Part shown: positions 47,168 through 58,888 of the stretch, one piece after another
Layout: the number at the start of each line of letters is the position of its first letter
How positions within the stretch are numbered: the stretch's first letter is position 1
Source: Haematobia irritans
Taxonomy: Eukaryota > Arthropoda > Insecta > Diptera > Muscidae
Direction of reading: 5' to 3'
Length of the DNA: 64,000 bases
NCBI RefSeq assembly: GCF_050003625.1
Contig: NC_134398.1
Location: forward strand, 70,192,891-70,256,890
Notes under the pieces: model-generated
Told to the model about the DNA's origin: nothing
The model's input: the letters and a program-made list of their open reading frames with translations, nothing else
Database searches by the model: none
Made by a program: the position numbers and the translations under genes

Positions 47168-50100
47168 ACAAGTAAGGAAAGTCTAAAGTCGGGCGGGGTC
47201 GACTATATTATACCCTGCACCACTTTGTAGATCTAAATTTCCGATACCATATCACATCCGTCGATTTGGACAGAATTTGATAGACTTTTACAAAATCTAT
47301 AGACTCAAAATTTAAGTCGGCTAATGCACTAGGGTGGAACACAATGTTAGTAAAAAAACAAGTATATACGGCCGTAAGTTCGGCCAGGCCGAAGCTTATG
47401 TACCCTCCATCATGGATTGCGTAGAAACTTCTTCTAAACACTGCCATCCAGAATCGAATTACTTAAGTTGCGGTAACGCTTACCGATGGCAAGGTATCTT
47501 AAAACCTCCTAACACCATCTTCTAAATTGTATGTAAGTCCATACGTGGTATATATTAAATCAAAAAAGATCGATCCAATACGTATATAATTCAGTTTGAC
47601 AAAGTAGACATAAAATTTTTATTTCTACAGAAATAAAATTTTAACAAAATTTTCTATAGAAATAAAATTTTCACAAAATTTTCTATAGAAATAAAAATTT
47701 TGACAAAATTTTCTATAGAAAGAAAATTTTGACAAAAATTTCTACAGAAATAAAATTTTAACAAAATTTTCTATAGAAATAAACTTTTGACAAAATTTTC
47801 TATAGAAATAAAATCTTGGTAGATTATTTTTGGCTCGAGTGGTAAACATGATTATGAACCGAATAAAATTTGAACAAAATTTTCTATAGAAATAAAATTT
47901 TGACAAAATTTTCTATAGAAATAAAATTTTGGTAGATTATTTTTGGCTCTAGTGGCAACCATGATTGTGAACCGATATGGACCAATTTTTGTGTGATTGG
48001 ACCAATTTTGGTATGGTTGTTAGCGACCATATACTAACACCACGTTCCTAATTTGAACCGGATCGGATGAATTTTGCTCCTCCAAGAGGCTCCGGAGGTT
48101 AAATCTGGAGAACGTTTTATATGGGGGCTATATATAATTATGGACCGATATGGACCAATTCTGGCACGGGTGTTAAAGATCATATACTAACACCATGTTC
48201 CAAATTACAACCGGATTGGATGAAATTTGATTCTCTTGGAGACTTCGCAAGCTAAATCTGGGGATCGGTTTATACGGGAGCTATATATAATTATGAACCG
48301 ATGTGGACCAATTTTTGCATGGTTGTTAGAGACCATATACCAATATCATGTACCAAATTTCACGCGGATCGGATGAAATTTGCTTCTCTTTGAGGCTCCG
48401 CAACCCAAATCTGGGGATCGCTTTATATGGGCGCTATATATAATTATGGACCGATGTGGACCAATTTTTGCACGGTTGTTAGAGACCATATACCAATACC
48501 ATGTACCAAATTTCAGTCGGATCGGATGCAATTTGCTTCTCTTTGAGGCTCCGCAAGCCAAATCTGGGGATCGGTTTATATGGGGGCTATATATAATTAT
48601 GGACCGATGTGGACCAATTTGTGCATGATTGTTAGAGACCATATACCAACACCATGTACTAAATTTCAGCCGGATCGGATGAAATATGCTTCTCTTAGAG
48701 GCTCCACAAGCCAAATCTGGGGATCGGTTTATATGGGGGCTATATATAATTAAGGACCGATATGGACCAATTTTTGCATGGTTGTTAGAGACCATATACC
48801 AACATCATGTACCAAATTTCAGCCGGATAGGATGAAATTTTCTTCTCTTTGAGGCTCGACAAGCCAAATCTGGGGATCGGTTTATATGGGGGCTATATAT
48901 AATTATGGACCGATGTGAACCAATTTTTGCACGGTTGTTGGAGACCATATACCAACATCATGTACCAAATTTCAGCGGGATCGGATGAAATTTGCTTCTC
49001 TTTTAGGCTCCGCAAGCCAAATCTGGGGATCGGTTTATATGGGGGCTATATATAATTATGGACCGATGTGGACCAATTTTTGCATGGTTGTTAGAGACCA
49101 TATACCTACACCATATACCAAATTTCAGCCGGATCGGATGAAATATGCTTCTGTTAGAGGCTCCACAAGCCAAATCTGAGGGTCCCTTTATATGGGGGCT
49201 ATACGTAAAAGTGGACCGATATGGCCCATTTTCAATACCATCCGACCTACATCGATAACAACTACTTGTGCCAAGTTTCAAGTCGATAGCTTGTTTCGTT
49301 CGGAAGTTAGCGTGATTTCAACAGACGGACGGACGGACGGACGGACGGACGGACGGACGGACGGACGGACATGCTTAAATCGACTCAGAATTTCACCACG
49401 ACCCAGAATATATATACTTCATGGGGTCTTAGAGCAATATTTCGATGTGTTACAAACGGAATGACAAAGTTAATATACCCCCATCCTATGATGGAGGGTA
49501 TAATAAGGGAAACTTTTAAATCTGAAGCAATTTTAAGGAAACTTCGCAAAAGTTTATTTATGATTTATCGCTCGATATATATGTATTATAAGTTTAGGAA
49601 AATTAGAGTCATTTTTACAACTTTTCGACTAAGCAGTGGTGATTTTACAAGGAAAATGTTGGTATTTTGACCATTTTTGTCGAAATCAGAAAAACATATA
49701 TATGGGAGCTATATCTAATTCTGAACCGATTTCAACCAAATTTGGTACGCATAGCTACAATGCTAATTCTACTCCCTAAATTGGCCTCTGTGGCCATATG
49801 AGTGTAAGTCGGGCAAAAGCTATATATGGGAGATATATCTAAATCTGAACCGATTTCAACCAAATTTGGCACGCATAGTAACGATACTGATTCTACTCCC
49901 TGTGCAAAATTTCAACTAAATCGGAGCAAAAAATTGGCCTCTGTGGTCATATGAGTGTAAATCGGGCGAACGATATATATGGGAGATATATCTAAATCTG
50001 AACCGATTTCAACCAAATTTGGCACACTTGACTACACTACCAATTGTACTCCTAGTGCAAAATTTCAACCAAATTGGGGTAAAACTCTGGCTTCTGGGAC

Positions 50101-50558
50101 CGTATTAGTCCATATCGGGCGAAAGATATATATGGGAGCTATATCTAAATTTGAACCGATTTCAATAAAATTTGGCACACTTGACTATAGTACTAATTTT
50201 TCTTCTTGTGCAAAATTTTAAGCAAATTAGGGTAAAACTCTGGCTTCTGGGCCATATAAGTCCATATCGGGCGAATTATATATATGGGAGCTATATCTAA
50301 ATCTGAACCGAATAGGGATCTATTCTGAGCCAAAACAAATACATGTGCCAAATTTGAAGTCGATTGGACTAAAACTGCGACCTAGACTTTGATTACAAAA
50401 ATGTGTTCGCGGACAGACGGACATGGCTATATCGACTCAGGAGCCCACCCTGAGCATTTTTGCCAAAGACACCATGTGTCTATCTCGTCTCCTTCTGGGC
50501 GTTGCAAACGTATGCACTATTATAATACCCTGTTCCACAGTGTTGCCCAGGGTATAAA
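47168..50558 (+). repeat. Family C repeat with both ends (split by family A)
   Basis: 5' part 47168-47355: AACAAGTAAGGAAAGTCTAA, hairpin GTCGGGCGGGGTCGAC, TATTATACCCTGCACCAC. 3' part 49507-50558: units with GATATATATGGGAGCTATAT, ending AATACCCTGTTCCACAG and TTGCCCAGGGTATAAAT. It is the best family C copy for comparing the two ends. Confidence 0.8.
47356..49506 (+). repeat. Family A tandem-unit repeat, complete copy (twin 2)
   Basis: Near-identical to 23471-25596 from the AAACAAGTATATACGGCC start to the GATGGAGGGTATAATAA end. Differences are scattered single bases and about six extra GGAC units at 49325-49370. It contains the satellite array at 47630-47940. Clean boundaries inside a family C unit show that it moved as one unit. 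Confidence 0.9.
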
Positions 50559-50886
50559 TATTCACAATTTCTTTAATTCCAAATTAGGTTTTCTACATTG
50601 GGTTTACGTATTTTGCGACATACGTATTATACCGTCGTAAACGTATGTCTCAAAAGTCACAGTTTGCGACAGGCCAACCCTGGTTACCACATATTGTGAA
50701 AGGTCATTCTAATTTCCTGCTCCAGAGTCACCAAAATGTAAAATTATTAAAATAAATGTAAAATTATTAAATGTTGAGTAAAAAAAGACCCTACATTGTG
50801 CTTCTACGTTCCTACAAGACGCTAAATATTAGAAAAAAACCTACCTGTAAGGAATTTCCCCTAATTCTGGCAACACTGGTTATAGT

Positions 50887-51214
50887 TGATTTTGCGCCAC
50901 TAATATTGAGCCCATTATTACAAAAAGAGGAAATCGCCCATTAAGTTTGGGTAATAAATACAAATTTGTAAAAATCGAGCAATATTATCACCAAAAATAT
51001 TATTTTGTTACAAAATTTTTATTTTTTCAATAAAAAAGCTATTTTTGAACCAACAGCACAGTCCATTTCGTTTATATCAAACACTGTTCTTTTCTTATTT
51101 TAGGTTTTCAATAAGACACATTTTACAGTTCATAGTAAAAATATAATATAATAGAATGTAATGTTGAACATTTTTTCGGAATGTTCCGACCATATCTGGA
51201 ATATATGTAAAAAA
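50887..51214. other. No gene seen
   Basis: Remnant of family C after H2 (TATAGTTGATTTTGCGCC), then AT-rich sequence. The left end of the next element was not located. Confidence 0.4.
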
Positions 51215-51794
51215 AAACTTTGATCGAAGCAGGGATCGAACCCACGACCCTTGGCATGCAAGTCGGACGTAGCAACCACTGTTCGACCGTGCCCAACTAA
51301 ATGTATTTTTCTGTTAAATAAACTTTGTTTAATCGGCTCGTGGGCGCCGCAAGCTATGCTATATAAATATAACTTATATGGGTAATTGTCTATTGATGAC
51401 AATAACGGCTACATAGCTCAGTGGACAGTGTGTTGGCTCACAAATTGCATGGTCCGAGGTTCGATTCTCCGTCCAGGCGAAAGGTAAAAAAATTTAAAAA
51501 TTTATAATATCGTATAATTTCTTCTACATTGTTTGTATTACAGAAAAAAGTGCTAAGAACTAAAAAAACTTCGCGGAAGTGAGAAAGACATGAGGGAAAA
51601 TGCAATTAGCCAGAAAAATTTTTTTGAGTTATTCTTTATGAAATTGTTTTTACATCCTGGAAAAGAATAAACGTTTATCACAAAAAGTATATACTTTTCT
51701 TCCAAATACACTTCCTTTCAACGAAAAGAAAATGAGAAACGAACTTTGTTTGTCTAAAATTTCGTTTGGGCGGAAAGAATTATTTTTTTGCGTG
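51215..51794. mobile_element. TA-type element carrying the dual tRNA-like module
   Basis: Minus-strand tRNA-like unit at 51300-51218 (GGTTCGATCCC B box) and plus-strand unit at 51406-51485 (TAGCTCAGTGG and GGTTCGATTCT), then AAAGGTAAAAAAATTT and TTTGTATTACAG. The right end is TTTTTTTGCGTG at 51794 before TA. The end type (mirrored CACGCAAAAAAA) equals that at 55882, not that of 28298. Confidence 0.6.
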
Positions 51795-51799
51795 TATGG

Positions 51800-52350
51800 G
51801 CAAAAATAAAGTTAATAGGGGCAAATTTGTCAAAATCGGCCGATATATTTGTATGGGAGCTATATCTAAATCTCAACCGATTTCGATGAAATTTTGCGCA
51901 TATAGTTAGTGCTATAGAAGATTACATTTAACCAACTTTGAGTACTATCGGTTGATAAATAAGGGTTTTATAGCCAGGGCGATACATATATATGGGAGCT
52001 ATATATAAATCTGAGCCGATTTCGGTGATTTTTGCAGACTTAAAGGGTGATTGAAAAAAGATTACATTTTGCCAGATTTAATGAAGATCCGTTTGTAGAA
52101 AAGCACAACGTGACCCCATTTGTCGAAATCGGGCGATACATATATATGGGAGCTATATCTAAATTCAATAGCGTTTGTCCTTGTGCCCAAAAAACACCCT
52201 GTACCAAATTTCATCAAAGTCGGTTAATATTTGCGACCGGAATCCCGTGAACAAGAAATACATGGACAGACGGACGGACGGACACCAAGCGCTAGATCGA
52301 CTCAGGAGGTGATTTTGAGTCAATCGGATTATTGAAGAAAATTAATCGTA
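51800..52350 (+). repeat. Family C repeat, internal part
   Basis: Units with TATTTGTATGGGAGCTATAT and ATATATATGGGAGCTATAT, then ACAAGAAATACATGGACAGA, a GACGG run and CTAGATCGACTCAGGAGGTG. It is cut at 52350 by the start of family A. Confidence 0.7.
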
Positions 52351-53226
52351 AAACAAGTATATACGGCCGTAAGTTCGGCCAGGCCGAAGCTTATGTACCC
52401 TCCATCATGGATTGCGAGAAACTTCTTCTAAACACTGTCATCCACAATCGAATTACTTAAGTTGCGGTAACGCTTGCCGATGGCAAGGTATCTTAAAACC
52501 TCCTAACACCATCTTCCAAATTGTATGTAAGTCCATACGTGGTATATATTAAATCAAAAAAGATCGATCCAATACGTATATAATTCAGTTTGACAAAGTA
52601 GACATAAAATTTTGACAAAATTTTCTACAGAAATAAAATTTTAACAAAATTTTCTATAGAAATAAAATTTTCACAAAATTTTCTATAGAAATAAACTTTT
52701 GATAAAATTTTCTATAGAAAGAAAATTTTGACAAAAATTTCTACAGAAATAAAATTTTAACAAAATTTTCTATAGAAATAAACTTTTGACAAAATATTCT
52801 ATAGCAATAAAATCTTGGTAGATTATTTTTGGCTCGAGTGGCAACCATGATTATGAACCGAATAAAATTTGAACAAAATTTTCTATAGAAATAAAATTTT
52901 GACAAAATTTTCTATAGAAATAAAATTTTGACAATTATGAAAATTTTATTATGAACCGAATAAAATTTTAACAAAATTTTCTCTAGAAATAAAATTTTGA
53001 CAAAATTGTCTATAGAAATAAAATTTTGACAAAATTTTCTATATTGGCAACCATGATTATGAACCGATATGGACCAATTTTTGTGTGATTGGACCAATTT
53101 TGGTATGGTTGTTAGCGACCATATACTAACACCACGTTCCTAATTTGAACCGGATCGGATGAATTTTGCTCCTCCAAGAGGCTCCGGAGGTCAAATCTGG
53201 AGAACGTTTTATATGGGGGCTATATA

Positions 53227-54159
53227 AAGGGTGATTCTTTTGAGGTTAGGATTTTCATGCATTAGTATTTGACAGATCACGTGGGATTTCAGACATGGTG
53301 TCAAAGAGAAAGATGCTCAGTATGCTTTGACATTTCATCATGAATAGACGAACGATCTGCCACAACGTCGAATTTTCAGTGAATGGGCCCTAGAAAAGTT
53401 GGCAGAAAATCCGCTTTTTTATCGACAAATTTTGTTCAGCGATGAGGCTCATTTCTGGTTGAATGGCTACGTAAATAAGCAAAATTGCCGCATTTGGAGT
53501 GAAGAGCAACCAGAAGCCGTTCAAGAACTGCCCATGCATCCCGAAAAATGCACTGTTTGGTGTGGTTTGTACGCTGGTGGAATCATTGGACCGTATTTTT
53601 TCAAAGATGCTGTTGGACGCAACGTTACGGTGAATGGCGATCGCTATCGTTCGATGCTAACAAACTTTTTGTTGCCAAAAATGGAAGAACTGAACTTGGT
53701 TGACATGTGGTTTCAACAAGATGGCGCTACATGCCACACAGCTCGCGATTCTATGGCCATTTTGAGGGAAAACTTCGGAGAACAATTCATCTCAAGAAAT
53801 GGACCGGTAAGTTGGCCACCAAGATCATGCGATTTGACGCCTTTAGACTATTTTTTGTGGGGCTACGTCAAGTCTAAAGTCTACAGAAATAAGCCAGCAA
53901 CTATTCCAGCTTTGGAAGACAACATTTCCGAAGAAATTCGGGCTATTCCGGCCGAAATGCTCGAAAAAGTTGCCCAAAATTGGACTTTCCGAATGGACCA
54001 CCTAAGACGCAGCCGCGGTCAACATTTAAATGAAATTATCTTCAAAAAGTAAATGTCATGGACCAATCTAACGTTTCAAATAAAGAACCGATGAGATTTT
54101 GCAAATTGTATGCGTTTTTTTTAAAAAAAAAGTTATCAAGCTCTTAACAAATCACCCTT
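53227..54159 (+). mobile_element. mariner-like element, DD41D type, internally truncated
   Basis: 933 bp with ends AAGGGTGATTCTTTTGAGG and, mirrored, AAGGGTGATTTGTTAAGAGC, so the terminal repeats are short. TA on both sides (53225-53226, 54160-54161) inside gggggctatataTAattatgg, which intact family A units show uninterrupted. The N-terminal third of the gene is missing. Confidence 0.88.
53348..54052 (+). pseudogene. mariner transposase, catalytic domain, DD41D
   Basis: Open frame from just after a TAG at 53345-53347 to the TAA at 54050-54052, about 234 codons against roughly 350 in full-length relatives. Motifs: RRIFSEWALEKLAENPLFYR, ILFSDEAHFWLNGYVNKQN (first Asp), WFQQDGATCHTARDSM (second Asp) and TPLDYFLWGYVKSKVY (third Asp). 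I count 41 residues between the second and third Asp, as in rosa/Visitor-like mariners. A start and the helix-turn-helix region are lost through a deletion around 53300-53345. The catalytic part itself has no stop, so the deletion is probably the original defect. Confidence 0.88.
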
Positions 54160-55129
54160 TATAATTATGGACCATATGGACCAATTCTGGCACGGTTGTT
54201 AAAGATCATATACTAACACCATGTTCCAAATTACAACCGTATTGGATGAAATTTGCTTCTCTTGGAGACTTCGCAAGCCAAATCTGTGGATCGGCTTATA
54301 TGGGGGCTATATATAATTATGAACCGATGTGGACCAATTCTTGCATGGTTGTTAGAGACCATATAACAATATCATGTACCAAATTTCAGGCGGATCGGAT
54401 GAATTTGCTTCTCTTTGAGGCTCCGCAAGCCAAATCTGGGGATCGGTTTATATGGGGGCTATATATAATTATGGACCGATATGGACCAATTTTTGCATGG
54501 TTATTAAAGACCATATACCAACACCATGTACCAAATTTCAGGCGGATCGGATGAAAATTGCTTCTCTTTAAGGCTCCGCAACCCAAATCTGGGGATCGGT
54601 TTATATGGGGGCTATATATAATTATGGACCGATGTGGACCAATTTTTGCATGGTTGTTAGAGACCATATACCAACACAATGTACCAAATTTCAGCCGGAT
54701 CGGATAAAATATGGTTCTGTTAGAGGCTCCACAAGCCAAATCTGAGGGTCCCTTTATATGGGGGCTATACGTAAAAGTGGACCGATATGGCCCATTTTCT
54801 ATACCATCCGACCTACATCGATAACAATTACTTGTGCCAAGTTTCAAGTCGATAGCTTGTTTCGTTCGGAAGTTAGCGTGATTTCAACAGACGGACGGAC
54901 GGACATGCTTAAATCGACTCAGAATTTCACCACGACCCAGAATATATATACTTTATGGGGTCTTAGAGCAATATTTCGATGTGTTACAAACGGAATGACA
55001 AAGTTAATATGCCCCCATCCTATGATGGAGGGTATAAAATGACGATTTACGACTTGTGCGACATACGTATTATACCGTCGTAAACGTCGCAAAAGTCACA
55101 GTTTGCGACAAGCCAACCCTGAGCATTAC

Positions 55130-55881
55130 AGGTTTTTAAGTTAAGTGTTTTGTGCTAGAATTTAGCGGTAAGAACGGGACATGTGTTTAGTTAAATTGTA
55201 GTACAAGTCTTCCTCAATAACATAACCTAAACTAACGGCGACGTCATAATGTGTTCATTTCTAAGATGACTCAGGCATACCTTTATGATTCTATTTAATG
55301 TTTCATCATTCCCTCAACATCAACATTTGGATATAACCTCCGGATACTGACGTTATGTTTAAACATATGAGTATGCCATCAATATCGTTATATACAAATC
55401 TGCCAAACATGCCGCCGTTAAACATCTATCCATCCTCCAGGATTATCATTTAAGTACGTATGATTTTACAACTAACAGGTTGTCCACATTTGCTTGTGAC
55501 AAACCTGCGTGAGTTATCCCAAATACCAATAGATTACACAGTCATTTACTGATTAGGATTGGTAAAGAGTGGTTGAACGGAAACGGATGTTCGAATTTAG
55601 GTTCGGGTGGTCAGTCGAATTAATGTGCAAGCATATTTGTATAAAATGTAGAGTGCATGCCATTCGTGTGGACTTCAATGGTGATTATTTTAATGGATGT
55701 GGTTCAATTCTGGATGCATTCAGGTTGATTGTGTGCGTGCACTCATAAATTGCGAAAATAAATTTGAAATTTTTAAATGGGCAATTTTTTTTAGCGTTTG
55801 AAATGAAAAACAGACAAAAACATACCATGATTATAGGAAATGCCTTTAAAATTTCGATTAGGTGAATTTTTAAAGTTCCTA
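55130..55881. other. Unassigned, non-repetitive within this window
   Basis: Sequence right of H1 that I could not match to other parts of the window. No convincing frame: the minus-strand frame at 55685-56053 spans into the next element and is not supported. It may be the pre-insertion host DNA. Confidence 0.4.
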
Positions 55882-56159
55882 CACGCAAAAAACTAATTAT
55901 TTCCTCCAAACGAAATTTTAGGCAAATAAATATCGTTTCCCATTTGCTTTTCGCTGTAAAGAAGTTTGTTTGGAAGAAAATTATATATTTTTTGGAATAC
56001 ATGTAAAAAAACTTTTTGGTGTTCGGTCTAAGCAGAGATTGAACACACGACACTTTGTATGCAAGTCGGACATGCTAACCTTTGATATACGGTGGCCAAC
56101 TAAAGAGTTTGTTTCTTTTAAATAAATTTTATTTACATTGGTTTGTGGGCGCCTAAAAC

Positions 56160-56834
56160 TAGAGCTGCAAAACTGTCGATGGCAGCACCATTCGATATTT
56201 TCGATAGTTTCGAAACAAAACAATCGATAGTATCGATACTATCGGATTTTTTGCAGTAACTAATTATTTCCGATTTTAAATATTTTTTTTAAACAAAAGT
56301 ATGATAATTTTTCTTGTGCGTTTGAAACTCACATTTTATTGAGCTAAGATTATTTAAAACGAATAAGCAAAACTAACTGAGAGAGCTACTTCAAGTGCAA
56401 AATGCTAAGATCCATTGGGAACATGTTGACATTATTTGATTTGATACAAGTCCTTCTTTTTGAAATGGTGGATCCAGATTTGTTGAACATCCGTGGATGA
56501 TGGAATATAAAACAAAACGTAAGACGCAATAGTTTATCTCCGACATGCTGATGAAAATCATTGTCAATTTATCACAATGAATTGAATATTCTCAGTGCGT
56601 CTAAAATAAATCGGTCTACCACCAACCTAACGTTCTAAATTTGATTTTTTAAATGGGTGTTAACTTGTGTCTATTGTATGGAAAAAATATTTTCTCCAAA
56701 TTAAAAGGAAAGGCAATTAATTTCATGCAAAGCCATCAACTGTAGTCTACTGGGTTTCTTCGATAGTATTGCTATCGGAAAATAGATGTCGATAGTACAT
56801 TAAAAATGAAACTATCGATAGTTTTGCAGCTCTA
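56160..56834. mobile_element. hAT-like MITE H8 with CGATAGT words
   Basis: 675 bp, perfect 15-bp inverted ends TAGAGCTGCAAAACT, duplication cctaaaac / cccaaaac (one mismatch). Words such as ATCGATAGTATCGATACTAT cluster inside both ends. The related sequence at 51340-51365 shows the uninterrupted host (gggcgccgcaagctatgct). Confidence 0.87.
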
Positions 56835-56937
56835 CCCAAAACTGCTCTATAAATATAATTGCTGGAGAGTATGGATTGCTTGTGCGTTGATGGCTATATC
56901 GATAATTTTCTGTTGATGATAGTCCCCGTCCGGCTAA

Positions 56938-57272
56938 AGGCCGGTATGCACCTCTAGCGAAATTTTCGGTAGCAAAAATTTATTTAAGTATACAACAAAA
57001 AAACAGGGCTGTGTACCCAAATTTTAAACCAGCTAATCGCTTTTAAAAATTGTTAATATATGTTCCAAATATTCCTCAAATAAATTGTTTATTATTTACA
57101 GACCTTTTAAAACTTTTACGCACACAATGATTGTAATAAATTAAATGTTTGCTGCCAAAATATGCTTTTGACAACCCTGTTATTTTCATTAGAGGTGTGT
57201 ACCAGCTTACGAAATTGAACGCTACCGTTCAATTTCGTAATGAAATTTTTCGCTAGAGGTGCATACCGGCCT
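56938..57272. mobile_element. Harbinger-like MITE with 25-bp inverted ends
   Basis: 335 bp. The first 25 bases (AGGCCGGTATGCACCTCTAG then CGAAA) are mirrored at the right end. TAA flanks both sides, the three-base target typical of PIF/Harbinger. A 15-bp perfect hairpin (TTACGAAATTGAACG) lies near 57202-57235. No coding potential. Confidence 0.75.
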
Positions 57273-57411
57273 TAAAACAATTATAAACAATTATAAACAA
57301 TTAAAATATAAAAACAATTATAAAATCGAATAATTTCTTCTACATTGTTTGTATTACAGAGAAAATTGCTAGGAACTAAATAAACCTCGTGGAAGTGAGA
57401 AAGATTTGAGG

Positions 57412-58380
57412 CACCAAGAAAAAAGTGCCTTCGGAACTAAAGGAAAAAATGTTCATCAATTTAGTTTAGCCAATTTATTTCCATTAAGTTAAATTTTTGT
57501 TTAAAATAAAAAAAAAACTTGGCATAGAAAAATATTTTAGTTCATTCGTACTAAGAAGTATTCAATCCTTTTAAAACTTAAGGAGACACACTTGTTAGAA
57601 TATAGGTAATTTTCCTATATTTCTTATATCTACCTGTAATCGATAACTGTCATCGATGTAATCGATATGTTTGCGCGTGGGTTGGTTTTTTACTTGGAAT
57701 CGCGTTGTTATGGTATACGGAGGGATTGTTGAAAAATAATATAGTAAAATAATATAATAAATAACAAATAAAATATATAAAATATTTGTTATTTTAAATT
57801 AATGAGAAAAAATTATGTTCGTTATGGTGTATAAAGAAAGAAAACAGAATAACAACCCCTTCATTCGTCTTCATTTTAGAATCTTCAATTAACAGGTAAC
57901 CTTCAGTGACTCTAACCTTTTATAAAAAAATTGGTTTATGATTTTTTATATTTGTAGGTATTGAAATTGAAAAAGGAGGACAAAATCGTTAGGCAGCAAC
58001 TTATTAAAAGTAAAAGGTAGAAGAAGAAAAACATTACGTTTTACAGTTGATAACATTACATAGAAATAGTGGAATAGTTGATTTTTAATAAATATATTTA
58101 ATATATTAATAAAACGTGTATTTTATTGAAGAAAAAATTGCCTATATAAATAAATAAAAATTTATTTAAAACCGAAGGTAAGCAGTTCTAAGTTTGAAGT
58201 AAAAAGGTTTACCACAAATATGTAAGATTTGTCCCAATGAATGAAAAAACTTCAATAAAATCATTCCATATATGAATTAAATTTAGTTAAATTTTTTCAT
58301 TCTGTAGTATAAGGGTACATACATATAGGAATATGTTAACTAATATATGAAATGCATTCTACCTAATTTCAACGAAAATC
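57412..58380 (-). mobile_element. Element X, copy 2 (inverted, truncated)
   Basis: Starts CACCAAGAAAAAAGTGC, the mirror of the right end of copy 1. It continues with TGGCATAGAAAAATATTTTA, TCGATGTAATCGATATGTTT and CACAAATATGTAAGATTTGT in the reverse order of copy 1. It lacks the Helitron and family B inserts, so it shows X as it was before them. Cut at 58381 by the SINE. Confidence 0.75.
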
Positions 58381-58718
58381 ACAATGGCCCGCCTTGCATA
58401 CACAAATGCCCGCCTTGCATACACAAAGTCGTGGGTTCGATTCCTGCTTCTACCGAACACCAAAAAGTTGTTCAGCGGTGGATTATCCCACCTCAGTAAC
58501 GCTGGTGACATTTCTGAGGGTTTCAAAGCTTCTCCAAGTGGATTCACTGCAATGTGGAACGCCGTTCGGACTCGGCTATAAAAAGGAGGTACCTTGTCAT
58601 TGAGCTTAACATGGAATCGGGCAGCATTCAGTGATAAGAGAGAAGTTCACCAATGTGGTATCACAATGGACTGAATAGTCTAAGTGAGCCTGCCACCTAA
58701 CCTAACCTAACCTAACCA
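58381..58718 (+). mobile_element. tRNA-derived SINE (copy 2)
   Basis: Same body as copy 1 with B box GGTTCGATTCC near 58436. The start of the head is lost, and ATGCCCGCCTTGCATACACA is duplicated (58386-58427), so the A box is not intact. Tail: tatcacaatggactgaatag, then CCACCTAACCTAACCTAACC without the CATCGGGCTG part. Confidence 0.85.
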
Positions 58719-58734
58719 TCGGGACAGTATACAA

Positions 58735-58888
58735 TTATGAACTTATATAGTCCAATTTTTGTGTGATTAGTACCAAATTTTAGCAAGATCAAATGAAACT
58801 TGCTTATTCAGGAAGAAGTAAATTCGGTTTATCTGGGGGCTATATATAACTATGGATAGAACCACTTTTACATGGTTGTTAGCGACCA
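58735..58888 (+). repeat. Family A fragment
   Basis: Two partial units (CAGTATACAATTATGAACTT; GGGGGCTATATATAACTATG; CATGGTTGTTAGCGACCA), cut at 58888 by the next element. Confidence 0.65.

Larger units (their letters stand above)
46570..50682. mobile_element. hAT-like element H7 (second copy of H1 family)
   Basis: Left end CAGAGATGGTCTGTATCAAA, right end (mirrored) CAGGGTTGGCCTGTCGCAAA. Exact duplication gttaccac at 46562-46569 and 50683-50690. Its left 600 bp align with 33291-33926 (shared GGAAGGAAGGA, AGTCTTATATAAG, GAATAGTTTGAAGTTG). It carries a family C repeat, itself split by a family A copy. Confidence 0.88.
34111..50878. mobile_element. hAT-like element H2, expanded to 16.8 kb by nesting
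   Basis: 12-bp inverted ends CAGTGTTGCCAG / CTGGCAACACTG. Target duplication gctatagt (34103-34110) against gttatagt (50879-50886), one mismatch. Own sequence includes 34111 to about 34300 (CCTACAAGAAAAAAAAGTTT) and about 50700-50878 (GTAGGTTTTTTTC-like on the minus strand). The minus-strand words mirror those at the left. It sits inside H1. Confidence 0.7.
52351..55037 (+). repeat. Family A tandem-unit repeat, third complete copy
   Basis: Both ends are present (AAACAAGTATATACGGCC; CTATGATGGAGGGTATAAAA). Satellite array at about 52600-53045, core units before and after a mariner insertion at 53227-54159. More diverged from the twins than they are from each other. Confidence 0.88.
33291..55121. 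mobile_element. hAT-like element H1, expanded to 21.8 kb by nesting
   Basis: Left end CAGAGATGGTCTGTATAAAG, right end (mirrored) CAGGGTTGGCTTGTCGCAAA. An exact 8-bp target duplication agcattac lies at 33283-33290 and 55122-55129. Subterminal TTTGCGAC/GTCGCAAA and CGTAAACGTC words occur at both ends. Own sequence is about 33291-33926 and 55038-55121, with the rest made of later insertions. A complete second copy of the family sits inside at 46570-50682. No transposase found. Confidence 0.8.
55882..57411. mobile_element. TA-type element with tRNA-like module (interrupted)
   Basis: Left end CACGCAAAAAACTAATT after TA (55880-55881). Minus-strand tRNA-like unit at 56105-56020 (decayed B box). Part of the plus-strand unit near 56930 (CCCCGTCCGGC), then TTTGTATTACAG and CTCGTGGAAGTGAGAAAGAT near 57350-57405. 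H8 and a Harbinger-like MITE interrupt it. It is cut at 57412 by element X. Confidence 0.6.

Noticed and set aside
48346..48795. 149-aa minus-strand frame reading NNHAKIGPHRSIIIYSPHIN repeatedly
   Set aside because: Translation of family A ~155-bp units; not a gene.
51406..51485. Functional tRNA gene
   Set aside because: A and B boxes are present, but the 5' and 3' ends do not pair as an acceptor stem and the unit recurs inside repeats.
57005..57175. CAGGGCTGTG ... ACAACCCTG as another hAT-like element
   Set aside because: The flanking 8 bases do not match and the two ends lie within the Harbinger-like MITE.
58359..58603. Overlapping frames at the second SINE
   Set aside because: They are the SINE body translated on both strands, including its internal duplication.
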